A stretch of 35,453 bases of DNA from Candidatus Marinamargulisbacteria bacterium SCGC AAA071-K20 (GCA_003265975.1 QFBU01000007.1:1-35453); one strand, 5' to 3'; positions 16,801-24,751 are shown, counted from the stretch's first letter. A program made the numbers and translations. The notes: generated by a model from the letters alone, not told the origin.

Positions 16801-19800
16801 ACGTCTATGGTTCCCCAGGCATTGGTTTGTGGAGTAAGCGTTAATACTTTTGAGACCTCGTCGAAACTTCCATTTAATGATGCTGTGGGTGTCGTTTGTA
16901 TTATCCAAGACAGTTTGTTGCCTGGGTCTTCTACGTCTGACTCATAGTCTGAAAGATCAATGGTCCATAGGGCTGCGTCTTCGTCTTTTACAACATTGGC
17001 TACTGGGCTAATTACTGGGGCATCGTTTATTGGATTCCAAACAAGTGTAATTGCTGCAGTGGTAGTTTTTGGTGATGCAGAATACCCACCATATTCAGAC
17101 AAAGGAGGGAACACAAGTTCGGGGACTTCGTCGGTATCTCTCAACTGAACCACTATATTAGTTGTTCCGTATTTGTTAGATACTGGAGTTAATACTATCG
17201 TGTCTGCAAGACTGGAGTTACCCGAAACTACGCTTATAAAATCAGTATCATAATCTATTACTGACCATTTTAACTGGGCACTATATGTTGGCGTTTCGTC
17301 TTCTAAGAAAATGTCGTCTTCGAAGTCCGAAAATACCATTTCTATTTGAGTATCTTCATTTGTGACTTCTAATTCAAGCAATCCATCTTTAATTATAGGG
17401 GCGTCATTCACTGGCCAAACTCTAGCTGTAAATGCCTGACTATTGGAAGTGCCCTCTAAGTCAGACACAACTAAGTCAAATTTTTCGTCCCCATACCAAT
17501 TCGTTGTTGGGAACATTTCTAAGGAATGTCGGCCTAATTCTTCTTTAAGCTTCAAGGTAAATAAGTCTACTTCAAACTGATTTAATGCATCTGTTGATAT
17601 TGAGTTTATATAGTTATTAGCCGATACGGTCCACACGAGGTCCGAATATAAATTGTCTACATCAATAATATAATCGTCTATTTCAATGCTTGGCCCTGTA
17701 GTATCTTCATCAAATTTTACGTTGTAAATAATTTGTTCTTCAGAGTCTCTTTTAATTGAAGAGCCTCCAATATCGGCTAAAAACCTAGGTTTATCGTTAA
17801 CTGGTGTGACATGGAGTTGGATGTCTTTTTGGGCAAAGTTTCCGTCTTCATCGTATAAAGTCACCTTTAACCATGCCTGACTCTTTCCATAAATATTTCC
17901 ATCGTTTACAGGGTCCACCGCGGGGTCAATATTTACATCTGGAGACACAACAATCGACAACCATTGGTCTACATTACTGTTTGAATCGCTCACAGACGTA
18001 AACGCTTGAACTATTTCTTCTGCCGACTTCAATGCATTTTCTGTAGTGATGTACATATCGGTGTCCCAATATAAATAAGGTCCAAATCCGTTATTGTCTG
18101 TTTTATGAGCAGAAGGGTTGTAAACCAAGTCGTAGTCTTCTGTGGTTGTGATAGATGTAAAAGCAGTTTCAATATCGGGTGCTGACCGGTCTGGTGTTTG
18201 TGCGTAATAACTATATTTAGTGGTGTTGTTTCCAGCGTCGTCTTGAGATTTTACTTTCACCTTGTAGTAACTATGATCCTTTACATTAGCTCCTGCCCAA
18301 GTTGTTGCCTCCTGATCATCTGTTTTTGGAGTAAAGGCAATGTCTGTTCTGAGCCCCCATTTTAAGTCTAAATAATGCTCTATATCGTCAATTTCTTCTT
18401 GAGTTAGTGCTTTATTAAAAATCAATATTTCATGAACATTTCCTTGAAGAAAATTTGACAGAACCTTGTCGCCATCTTCTGAACTGGCAATACTGTTTAC
18501 CCCAATAAACCCGAACCGTGTAAAGTTATCCCCAATTCCACCTGCATGAATATTTTCGGAGTCCTCAATGACGCCATCTACAATTAGCTGTTTATTTGGT
18601 GTGCTGGTTTTAGTATAAATCGCTTCAATCAAATGAGGAGCCCCGTCTAAAATACTACTCCCCGACTCCATTGTATGAACGCCATTAGCATCGTATGTTT
18701 TAAACTGAACCTTTTTTGATACTCCTTTAGACAGAAATAAATCCATAAAATGATTACTGTCAAAAGAAACAAGAACTTGCTGAGCGTCTTCGTCACTCTC
18801 AACTACGGCAAAAATACTTATGTGAATATTACTTGGAGTTTGAAATTTATATTTAGAAATCACTAAAAAGTCATCCCCATCAAAATTAACAGCCGGATAA
18901 GAATTTACGACTACAGCACTAGGCGCTTTGTCGGGGTTGTGTTGATAAGCGTGATGAGATTTCCCACTTTTGTCCTCCCATACTTTAAAAACACTAGAGT
19001 CTTTAATTATTCGTCTTGAGTCTGCCGCGTCGAGCCATAACTGTATTCCGTCGATATCTTTTGGGTTAAATTCTGATTTACTCAAAAAGAGATCGTACTG
19101 CAGAGATGAGTCAAACTGGTCACTACTGTTCCACTCCCCATTTAAGTTTCCTAGTTGAGAATTCAATGCTCCGGCTGAAGCTAATAACACCAAATTGTCT
19201 AAAGTTGGAGAGGTATCGTCTAGAGTGATGCTACCTGTAGAAATGGTATTGTTTCCAGCCATGTCCGTGTAATTTATTTCATAGGTGTAGTAGCCTTCGT
19301 CACTATTGCTGTTTGTATTGTCTTTACCTTCCCAGTTTCTGGTTACTGATAGATTGGCGTTTGCTGTCCCTAACACAAATGTTTTTTCTGTAGACTCATC
19401 TACATTTTTTAATATTTTAACGAGTCCGTTATTGGGATATGTTTCGTTAAATCTAAAGTTAAATACGCTTAAGTCTTTTACACCGACTGAACTCAAATTG
19501 CGTGGCGAAAATATAGGGTCTGTGAGCGTAAAAGTAACGAGGTCTGGTGCTAGATTATCTATTATGAAGTTTGTACTAGTTTCTACCCAAGGACCCCAAG
19601 TTAGTCCGTCGTTTCCTCTAGCTAATATTTCAACAATGTCTTCACCAGAAATATCTTCAATAGTGTTCCATGTTACGCTCCACCCGTCTGACATTCCTGA
19701 GTCGACAGCATTGGCGATAGTAATAATCTCCCCATTGTCTTTCTTGATTGCAAATTCAACTTTTAAGGTCATATTAGCTAGCACCTGTGCGTCTAGATCT

Positions 19801-20105
19801 ACTTCAAGTCTGTTGTATGTTACTAACCCTGACACGTCTGCCACTTGGCTTGAAAAATGAGTTCCATTTATTATTCTTTTATCGTTTTCTTCTGAAGCTC
19901 CCGTGCTCAACGGCCCTACTTCGTTAAACCATTGGTGATACGAGTTTGAGGTCACACTAGTTCCCCCTGAAGACAAATCTGAAATTCCAATAGAGTAATT
20001 TGTTGAGTTTAAGTCTGACGCAAAAACAGGACCGATTGAACCCGTCATAATTAAAATAATGGGAACAACAATCAGTTTCTTAATGTTTGTAGTCAGTCTA
20101 ATCAT
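13833..20105 (-). CDS. Giant exported surface protein with LamG-like domain, cadherin/Ig-like repeats and FlgD-Ig/T9SS-type C-terminus
   Basis: 2090 residues. A signal peptide (core LIVVPIILIMTGSIG, then VFA) starts the protein. Around residues 350-580 lies a concanavalin/LamG-like domain: GIQLWLDAADS, VWEDKSGKSHHA, PAVNFDGDDFL and the exit motif GNVHEILIFNKALTQEEI. Then at least four tandem cadherin/Ig-like units are marked by NDAP-type linkers (PVNDKP, PVNDAPII, PINDAPVI, PVNDIPAI). Further Ig/fibronectin-like regions follow. The C-terminus is the sorting-type module: VAVYPNPWVPEDGDS, ARVRLYTVSGSLV, WAWDGKN, SGVYLYIITDG and a short Lys-rich end. It overlaps the PorV-like gene upstream by ATGA. 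A role as adhesin or glycan-binding surface protein delivered with that barrel is inferred. LamG domains bind glycans or proteins in other systems; the ligand here is unknown. Confidence 0.85.
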   Translation of the reverse strand: MIRLTTNIKKLIVVPIILIMTGSIGPVFASDLNSTNYSIGISDLSSGGTSVTSNSYHQWFNEVGPLSTGASEENDKRIINGTHFSSQVADVSGLVTYNRLEVDLDAQVLANMTLKVEFAIKKDNGEIITIANAVDSGMSDGWSVTWNTIEDISGEDIVEILARGNDGLTWGPWVETSTNFIIDNLAPDLVTFTLTDPIFSPRNLSSVGVKDLSVFNFRFNETYPNNGLVKILKNVDESTEKTFVLGTANANLSVTRNWEGKDNTNSNSDEGYYTYEINYTDMAGNNTISTGSITLDDTSPTLDNLVLLASAGALNSQLGNLNGEWNSSDQFDSSLQYDLFLSKSEFNPKDIDGIQLWLDAADSRRIIKDSSVFKVWEDKSGKSHHAYQHNPDKAPSAVVVNSYPAVNFDGDDFLVISKYKFQTPSNIHISIFAVVESDEDAQQVLVSFDSNHFMDLFLSKGVSKKVQFKTYDANGVHTMESGSSILDGAPHLIEAIYTKTSTPNKQLIVDGVIEDSENIHAGGIGDNFTRFGFIGVNSIASSEDGDKVLSNFLQGNVHEILIFNKALTQEEIDDIEHYLDLKWGLRTDIAFTPKTDDQEATTWAGANVKDHSYYKVKVKSQDDAGNNTTKYSYYAQTPDRSAPDIETAFTSITTTEDYDLVYNPSAHKTDNNGFGPYLYWDTDMYITTENALKSAEEIVQAFTSVSDSNSNVDQWLSIVVSPDVNIDPAVDPVNDGNIYGKSQAWLKVTLYDEDGNFAQKDIQLHVTPVNDKPRFLADIGGSSIKRDSEEQIIYNVKFDEDTTGPSIEIDDYIIDVDNLYSDLVWTVSANNYINSISTDALNQFEVDLFTLKLKEELGRHSLEMFPTTNWYGDEKFDLVVSDLEGTSNSQAFTARVWPVNDAPIIKDGLLELEVTNEDTQIEMVFSDFEDDIFLEDETPTYSAQLKWSVIDYDTDFISVVSGNSSLADTIVLTPVSNKYGTTNIVVQLRDTDEVPELVFPPLSEYGGYSASPKTTTAAITLVWNPINDAPVISPVANVVKDEDAALWTIDLSDYESDVEDPGNKLSWIIQTTPTASLNGSFDEVSKVLTLTPQTNAWGTIDVKLSLSDSDDSISFTPYTENPITTVLEYIVTLNPVNDIPAIDHLVINGAHSSRTDMVMSDDEITISAVGYDDVGYSSDTRNTSVLGDEYVDNILNFGGTKNEKMYHYRWYIGNSVSDPDKSLEASVEGSFSPTDSFVIKADYYDGYDSLQGKTITIEVWPDDADDIGSTFTKTIYVNKVPSIVDYSGATPGQDIYTNDARVTVNWTTVTDDDSTDSDNIGYRLKTWKVPKWGPEPDDTGINASGAFYDSGWVKDLIEIDTDDMTKLFEHGTYYWTVWTGNQFSIENWDHQDSEWRKHFNVDLIDPVYVSFNEYIQLAEITANAVIFDSGNTRVLYGAKPVDEDDSWRYEIILDWANKTLDEFNEELITSGRFVIVDATASENWKYTITYPEGSTTYNVIIKDLAGNEGEDEELLYSFTIVGDNIPPVPFEINGSVLDTLSIVTSQNRYYLQGSKEKQSGIEFSGYNALTATTDAYQVVGFTPVDTFSFEVYPWKPIGTLTAIDRAGNRASQSTDISLSFYVGDPDITNIAQTQTIINSMANETLLQNAGLSASEITTITQSEVSITSNRKLISLELKDSDGNIISSLNTLEKGSTGTFTLNGNNSNLEHGVNSLYLVVQDEAYNTATQNYTLTVLKEAPNTNIMNTARFYNVSGSTAYLDLVGISIDKVTVNINSEDVSYFENGSNWFYNQADFDFSQNNVVITLVDEVHNRSSLTLWDKNYYGVYADSSDILLPITQIAGKQISSGIIISYTGLPSDVSGVYSAAIRENAPLIAMNLSSTQEKSIHRKTTLIPQLSVPESQNEAVHQVYVRGLENETMTQKDLASAEVIVGVPYKVDKNTDPKNLSVVRFNEDTEFYDVLDQEYTVDYANHRIITTINKTGIYALVEIKPFSEDLNSVAVYPNPWVPEDGDSNTGTLDSGLVFDNLSLDARVRLYTVSGSLVRDEHIQDSSWAWDGKNDSEKDVFSGVYLYIITDGQNKKTGKLTVIR

Positions 20106-21025
20106 AAACTATACCCAAAACCGACTCTGTAGCTTTCGCCAAATAAATCAGATGGTTTGTATGTGAAATCAACTAACATTTTGCTTAAATTCATACCCAA
20201 TCCCATTGAAAATGGATTGATATCGCTATAGGTGTTGTACCCTAGCCTGAGGTCAACTAGTCGATGTATTCCAAGTTCAGCGCCTATGGCTAAAGTAAAG
20301 TCAGTATCAATTGCTCTTACCAAATCTACTCCTAACCCTAATTTTTTCTCAAATATGTTTCCTTTATAAAAAAGTCCCGTTCTAAACTCTTGAGGTAATT
20401 GAGCTGAATTCCTAATATATTGAGCTTTTTTTAGAGTAATATTGTTCAGAGACATCCCCGCTCTGAGCGAGTCGTCAATTTTTACTTGAGTACCCACACT
20501 TGTGGACATCGCCGTACTTGTTCTAGTGTCTAAAGTTTGTGAAAGATAATGAACGCTAGCACCCATATTTACTCGCCCTAGCGCCATCCCATACCCAAGA
20601 TGTAGAAGATGCCCTTTACTTGAAAAATCGCCACTAGCGCTCCCCGCTTGGTCAGTAAACGTGGTTCTTGCCTGTGACCCATAGTCAATAATTCCTAAAG
20701 AGACGCCTACATTGCCCTTTAAAAATGGGAGACTTGCTTTTAAGTTTTTGAATGAAATTGACTCCACATGGCTTAAATAGTGTAGTTTTATGATTACCGG
20801 TGCTTTGTCGGCTAACCCGGAGGGGTTTACGGTAAATGCTGAATGATTTTGATATGCGGTGAGGGCCGTACCTAGCGCATCGGCCTTAACTTCGTGAGAA
20901 AGCCTCAAAAAGTCCATGGCTGTGGTTCCTACACTTGAACTTTGAGCGTAGAGAGGGGAAAACAGCACTGTAAATGCTAAGAAAATGATGCTTAAAATAA
21001 TGGCTCTAAAACTATTATTTTTCAT
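20102..21025 (-). CDS. PorV/PorQ-like outer-membrane beta-barrel protein (second copy)
   Basis: 307 residues. Signal peptide with core AIILSIIFLAFTVLFSPL and YAQ before the cut. The mature start matches the PorV family: TTAMDFLRLSHEVKADALGTAL and then FTVNPSGLAD, the counterpart of the NPAGL motif. Amphipathic strands continue to the end, and DLFGESYRVGFGYSL closes the barrel. A GGGGGAG Shine-Dalgarno lies just before ATG 21025. It overlaps the giant surface protein by ATGA, so the two are translated together. The first PorV-like barrel (6507-7427) is only distantly similar but sits in the same kind of neighbourhood. The function is inferred: helper for export or attachment of the partner, as PorV does in type IX secretion. 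Confidence 0.8.
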   Translation of the reverse strand: MKNNSFRAIILSIIFLAFTVLFSPLYAQSSSVGTTAMDFLRLSHEVKADALGTALTAYQNHSAFTVNPSGLADKAPVIIKLHYLSHVESISFKNLKASLPFLKGNVGVSLGIIDYGSQARTTFTDQAGSASGDFSSKGHLLHLGYGMALGRVNMGASVHYLSQTLDTRTSTAMSTSVGTQVKIDDSLRAGMSLNNITLKKAQYIRNSAQLPQEFRTGLFYKGNIFEKKLGLGVDLVRAIDTDFTLAIGAELGIHRLVDLRLGYNTYSDINPFSMGLGMNLSKMLVDFTYKPSDLFGESYRVGFGYSL

Positions 21026-21147
21026 TGCTCCCCCTTAAATAAATTCCCCATACTTGTTTCATACCCATTTTCAGGCTAATTCTAAACATTGCAAAAAGGT
21101 TTTTTCAGTGATTAAATGAACTCAAAATCAATAGTTTGGAGCCTTCT

Positions 21148-21777
21148 TTGAAAAGTGTTGAAAATAAACAAAATAAATCGTCTAAATTCATTTCTTTTTT
21201 GGAATGGATTTTTGGTCTAAATTCGTCTGAAAAAAAAGAAAAGAATTATGGATCGTGGATAATTACCATACTTATTGTTGTTTTTTGTTCCTTGCTGGCT
21301 GTTTATAATCAAATTTATCATTACCGTCATGTTAGTTTTGAGAGCTGGAAAGTTTTGAAAGCTAGTACGTCTAGCTATGAGCATGTACTTGATCAGTTGA
21401 ACAAAGCTGACATAAACACAACCTCTTCAAAAGCCTCTATAAGCAAAAGTCTTGAAACTATTTCTAATACTCAAAAGTTGCCTGACAATACATTTAATTT
21501 TGAGGCCATAGACAAAAATGCCACTACCATTACAACCTTTTTTGAATTACACCCACCAAAAACGCCAACCATGAAACGCTTACATGTTAGGTTTGAGTCT
21601 AGCAGAGACAGACTGATATTAAGCTACTCTCAATTTTTTGAACATTCTAGTGTTTATAATGCCTATTTAGAGAAATTTCCTCATAGGTATTACCAAAACT
21701 ATTTTAATGTATTACCTATAGAGCTTTACACTTTAAAAAACACATATGACATTAAACTTGTGAGCACTCGACATTGA
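21148..21777 (+). CDS. Unrecognised single-pass membrane protein
   Basis: About 209 residues from TTG 21148, preferred because GGAG at 21138-21141 is six bases upstream; TTG 21136 overlaps that site and gives four more residues. A charged N-terminus of about 33 residues precedes one transmembrane segment (WIITILIVVFCSLLAVYN). The remaining 150 residues would be periplasmic, with some helical sequence and no recognised domain. The stop TGA overlaps the TTG start of proC. It stands at the head of a plus-strand unit with proC and yggT. I do not recognise the family. Confidence 0.65.
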   Translation: MKSVENKQNKSSKFISFLEWIFGLNSSEKKEKNYGSWIITILIVVFCSLLAVYNQIYHYRHVSFESWKVLKASTSSYEHVLDQLNKADINTTSSKASISKSLETISNTQKLPDNTFNFEAIDKNATTITTFFELHPPKTPTMKRLHVRFESSRDRLILSYSQFFEHSSVYNAYLEKFPHRYYQNYFNVLPIELYTLKNTYDIKLVSTRH

Positions 21778-22565
21778 GTACAATTGCCAAAATTGGATTT
21801 ATTGGATTTGGCAAAATGGCTGAAGCGATTGCCTCAGGATTTATTAATAGCGGACGTTTAGACAAATCAGTTATTTCGTTTACTGAAAAACACTCCGAAA
21901 GAGCCGCAACTATTAGTTCGACACTTGGATTTAAGTCGATGGAACTTAAGGAATTAGTTCAAGAAAATGACCTTGTGTTCATTGCGATTAAACCACAGCA
22001 ATTAAACGATCTCTTACCTCAATTAAAAGAAGGCCCTATTTATGTCTCTATTTTAGCAGGTGCGCCCATTTCTGCCTTTGAAAAGGGTTTACCAAACACA
22101 GCTATTGTTAGAGTTATGCCTAATACACCCGCGTTAGTGTCTAAAGGAATGTTTGCAGTATCAGCCAACAAAATTGTGTCTAAAGACGATTATGACTATC
22201 TTCAAAATCTCTTGTCTTCGCTTGGAGAGGTCGTTGTTGTGGATGAAGAAAAAATGGACGCTGTAACCGGTATTAGTGGCAGCGGACCCGCGTTTGTGTA
22301 TTCTTTAGCAAATGCATTTATACAAAAGGCTACTCAACATGGATTTGATGAAAAAACAGCACGACTTTTAGCGGCTCAAACATTTGCAGGAGCCAGTGAC
22401 ATGATTCTAAAATCGTCAAAGCCAGTAACCGAGTTAATTTCTGATGTCAGATCACCAAATGGGACGACAGATGCTGGATTAAAAGTCTTAGAAACCAGTA
22501 CCATTCAAGCTATTTTAAATGACGCCATTGAGGCCTCTATTTCAAGATCTAAAGAATTAAGTTAG
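21774..22565 (+). CDS. proC: Pyrroline-5-carboxylate reductase (ProC)
   Basis: 263 residues, normal length. It reduces 1-pyrroline-5-carboxylate to proline with NAD(P)H in the cytoplasm. The N-terminal Rossmann motif is IGFIGFGKMAEAIASGF; VMPNTPALVSKGM marks the middle; the C-terminal dimerisation/active-site region has TGISGSGPAFVYSLANAF and the signature DVRSPNGTTDAGLKVLE. The start is a TTG overlapping the upstream TGA (TTGA), which implies translational coupling. No ATG near the N-terminus would keep the nucleotide-binding motif intact. It is followed after 9 bases by a YggT-family gene, a common arrangement in bacteria. Confidence 0.93.
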   Translation: MSTIAKIGFIGFGKMAEAIASGFINSGRLDKSVISFTEKHSERAATISSTLGFKSMELKELVQENDLVFIAIKPQQLNDLLPQLKEGPIYVSILAGAPISAFEKGLPNTAIVRVMPNTPALVSKGMFAVSANKIVSKDDYDYLQNLLSSLGEVVVVDEEKMDAVTGISGSGPAFVYSLANAFIQKATQHGFDEKTARLLAAQTFAGASDMILKSSKPVTELISDVRSPNGTTDAGLKVLETSTIQAILNDAIEASISRSKELS

Positions 22566-22574
22566 ACTGTTTTT

Positions 22575-22838
22575 ATGGTTTACGCACTTCTTTATCGTAT
22601 ATTAGACACTGCTTTTCAAGCCGCTTATATTATTTTATTTATCCGTATCCTACTCTCTTGGATTCCTCATGATCGTTATCATCCTGTAATTGAATTTATT
22701 TATAAAGTGACCGAACCCATGCTAAGTCCATTTAGAGACATTGTTCCAACCTATAAAATCGGGATAGATCTTTCTCCAATCTTTGCTTTTATTGCCATTG
22801 GAATTGTTAAAAACTTAGTTTATTTTCTTTTATTTTAA
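22575..22838 (+). CDS. yggT: YggT family membrane protein
   Basis: 87 residues with two membrane segments (about 5-27 and 65-87). Between them is the family signature: RILLSWIPHDRYHPVIEFIY followed by VTEPMLSPFRDIVP. In the family the single-repeat form is about 80-100 residues, as here. YggT proteins are linked to cell division, chloroplast-type SepF/YlmG neighbourhoods and osmotic tolerance; the biochemical role is unknown. It directly follows proC, as in many genomes. Confidence 0.88.
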   Translation: MVYALLYRILDTAFQAAYIILFIRILLSWIPHDRYHPVIEFIYKVTEPMLSPFRDIVPTYKIGIDLSPIFAFIAIGIVKNLVYFLLF

Positions 22839-22937
22839 TTAATTAAATTAGCCCCCTCAAGAACCTCTCATTTTTGTCAAAAATAATCTTTCTTTTTAAC
22901 ATAATTGTATAAGTACCCCCCCTTGCAGCTGATTTTA

Positions 22938-22954
22938 TTGGCACGTTTTTTGGA
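22938..22954 (+). promoter_or_regulatory. Imperfect sigma-54-like promoter
   Basis: TTGGCACG at 22938-22945 is a perfect -24 element. The -12 element reads TTGGA instead of TTGCA, with correct GG-N10 spacing. The nearly invariant C at -12 is replaced, so this is only a candidate. It would start a transcript about 45 bases before ATG 23011. Confidence 0.2.
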
Positions 22955-23010
22955 AATCTATTTAACTCACAAGCTTTAAACCTTATTAAAATACTGGACA
23001 TCACTATTAC

Positions 23011-23580
23011 ATGATTAACAAACTTAAACTCAAAGCATTTAATACCCGAAAAAATATAATTATTGTTATAAAATCTTGGTCAGAACTAAGTGGTTCCGTG
23101 ATGTATATAAATCCTAATACGGGTATTCAAGAACGTGAAGAATTAGACAACATTATTTTTTTAAGATTCTCTGGATTTAAAGACAACACTACTTGGAAAG
23201 AATTAGATAAGAAATTTAAAAATGAGTTTAACAAGGAAATATTTCATTCAATATTAAAACAAGAAGACTCTCCACCCGAAAACTTAGTGTCACTTTTTAA
23301 AAACAAAACCCTGGGTAAACAACACTGGGAAGGTGAAGATATTTACAACGGAGATATCTTAGAAGTCTGTGCAGAGGAGCTTAAAGAATTGAAATTAATA
23401 AGCTCTAGTTATAAAGAGAAAACAGCCCAATTAAATGTCTTTTTTTTCGATGGTTGTTTTTCTATCAAACATCCCTCATTAACAAAAAATCATTTCCCTT
23501 TATATTTGATTAAATCATTAACAACAAAAATCAAAGGGAATTTTTACACGACAGTACAGCAATCAACTGTTGTTACTTGA
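23011..23580 (+). CDS. Unrecognised 189-residue protein
   Basis: Open frame of 189 residues from ATG 23011, with no clear Shine-Dalgarno. There is no signal peptide or membrane segment; the protein is lysine-rich and soluble-looking, with an acidic middle (EDIYNGDILEVCAEELKEL). I recognise no domain. Codon use looks like its neighbours. Its 3' end overlaps by about 18 bases the end of the convergent frame that continues the next gene. The orientation and a separate 5' gap of 170 bases suggest it is transcribed on its own. Confidence 0.55.
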   Translation: MINKLKLKAFNTRKNIIIVIKSWSELSGSVMYINPNTGIQEREELDNIIFLRFSGFKDNTTWKELDKKFKNEFNKEIFHSILKQEDSPPENLVSLFKNKTLGKQHWEGEDIYNGDILEVCAEELKELKLISSSYKEKTAQLNVFFFDGCFSIKHPSLTKNHFPLYLIKSLTTKIKGNFYTTVQQSTVVT

Positions 23581-24008
23581 TCCAATTTTAACAAGATCGT
23601 GTTTCAACAAGTACATAATGTCCCCACTGAGCTGACTTACTTCAACCCCTAGTTTTTTACTGAGTTCTTCTACATTCAAACTATTATTACCGAAAGACCA
23701 AACGTTTCTGAACTTTTTGTATCATAAATGAACAGAAACTGGTCAAGATTAATGGGTGTCATTGGTAAATTATCGTAGTCTGCTTGGGTTCTTATTACGG
23801 GTAAGAAGGCATCGATAATAATTGGAGCAGGTGGATTTGGTCCAAAGAAAGGACGATCGGTGGGTATAGAATTAAAACTATCTATTTCTACCAGGCTTAC
23901 TTCTTGAAAAGGTTCCTCTGGAATATCTAACAGGAAATTGACTACCCTTGAGTCTATATCGGCTAAACGGACCTCTTCTTCTGCTGTAGATGCTATTATT
24001 TTGTTCAT
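23563..24008 (-). CDS. Small unrecognised protein with winged-helix-like C-terminus, probably frameshifted
   Basis: From ATG 24008 the frame runs 110 residues to TGA 23676, reading SETFGLSVIIV at its end. An adjoining minus-strand frame open to TGA at 23563 reads GNNSLNVEELSKKLGVEV and then SQLSGDIMYLLKHDLVKI, which is strongly protein-like and resembles a winged-helix unit such as the DprA C-terminus (NVEELSKKLG... then a recognition-helix-like part and LVKI). One added base near 23687 would join the two into about 148 residues. The first 100 residues are acidic and proline-containing (FFGPNPPAPIIID) and match nothing I know. A TATAAT (24050-24055) and the CGATAA dyad lie upstream. The joined coordinates are given; the uninterrupted ORF is 23676-24008. 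Confidence 0.5.
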
Positions 24009-24034
24009 AGGTGCGTCTCTCTGTCTCTCCTGTT

Positions 24035-24047
24035 CGATAAATTATCG
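24035..24047. promoter_or_regulatory. Operator-like dyad between divergent genes
   Basis: CGATAA-A-TTATCG is a perfect inverted repeat. It lies just downstream of a minus-strand TATAAT (24050-24055), itself 16 bases from TTCAGA, so it would cover the transcription start of the small minus-strand gene. The position suits a repressor site; the regulator is unknown. Confidence 0.35.
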
Positions 24048-24085
24048 TTATTATAAAGCTTCTAATTTCACTCTGAATGAGACTT

Positions 24086-24094
24086 TGCTACAAT
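24086..24094 (+). promoter_or_regulatory. Extended -10 promoter of queH
   Basis: TG-C-TACAAT is an extended -10 element. Transcription would begin about 24101, which is the A of the preferred queH ATG, so the message may be leaderless or nearly so. A weak -35 (TTCACT, 24067-24072) lies 16 bases upstream. Confidence 0.4.
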
Positions 24095-24100
24095 GTCGTT

Positions 24101-24751
24101 ATGTTTACTGAACGAAACACACTTGAAACGCCTCTAAATAAGGCCCCCGTATTAATGCACAGCTGCTGTGCACCTTGTGCTGGTGAACTCATGGAAGCCT
24201 TTGTATTTTCTAAAATAGAATTCTCAATATTCTTCTATAACCCCAATATTCACCCTAAAAAAGAATACGAAATACGTAAACAAGAAAATATTAGATATGC
24301 AAAAGAACACAATATCCCCTTCATAGACTGCGACTACGACACCGACAATTGGTTTGAACGCACCAAAGGAATGGAACACGAGCCCGAACGAGGAATAAGA
24401 TGTACGGCCTGTTTTGATATGCGATTCGAACGAACAGCACTTTATGCACATGAAAATGGATTCCCTGTTATAACTAGCAGCTTAGGTATTTCACGCTGGA
24501 AAAACATGGACCAAATAAACGATTGTGGACTTAAAGCGGCCAAGCCATATGACGATATTACCTATTGGACGTTTAACTGGCGCAAAAAAGGTGGTGCCGA
24601 GAGAATGTATAAAATTGCTAAACAAGAAGAATTTTATAAACAAGAATTTTGTGGCTGTGTTTACTCATTAAGAGACACTAACTTATGGCGTAAAAAAACT
24701 GATCGGGATCTTATCAAGTTTGGCGAAAAGTTTTACGCGTTCGAAACCTGA
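24101..24751 (+). CDS. queH: Epoxyqueuosine reductase QueH
   Basis: 216 residues from ATG 24101; ATG 24077 would add eight residues but overlaps the -10 element. QueH is the cobalamin-independent enzyme that removes the epoxide in the last step of queuosine synthesis in tRNA, using iron-sulfur chemistry. The Cys motifs are all present: HSCCAPCAGE (Cys22, 23, 26), RCTACFDMRFERTA (Cys101, 104) and KQEFCGCVYS (Cys184, 186). The family signatures FFYNPNIHPKKEYEIRK and EHEPERGIRC are also intact, and length is typical. Its stop overlaps the next start (TGATG), tying it transcriptionally to a glycosyltransferase, an unexpected pairing. Confidence 0.92.
   Translation: MFTERNTLETPLNKAPVLMHSCCAPCAGELMEAFVFSKIEFSIFFYNPNIHPKKEYEIRKQENIRYAKEHNIPFIDCDYDTDNWFERTKGMEHEPERGIRCTACFDMRFERTALYAHENGFPVITSSLGISRWKNMDQINDCGLKAAKPYDDITYWTFNWRKKGGAERMYKIAKQEEFYKQEFCGCVYSLRDTNLWRKKTDRDLIKFGEKFYAFET

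Noticed and set aside
22870..22910. Terminator after yggT (ATTTTTG...CAAAAAT followed by T-rich DNA)
   Set aside because: The stem is almost all A-T with a loop too small if fully paired; not enough to call.
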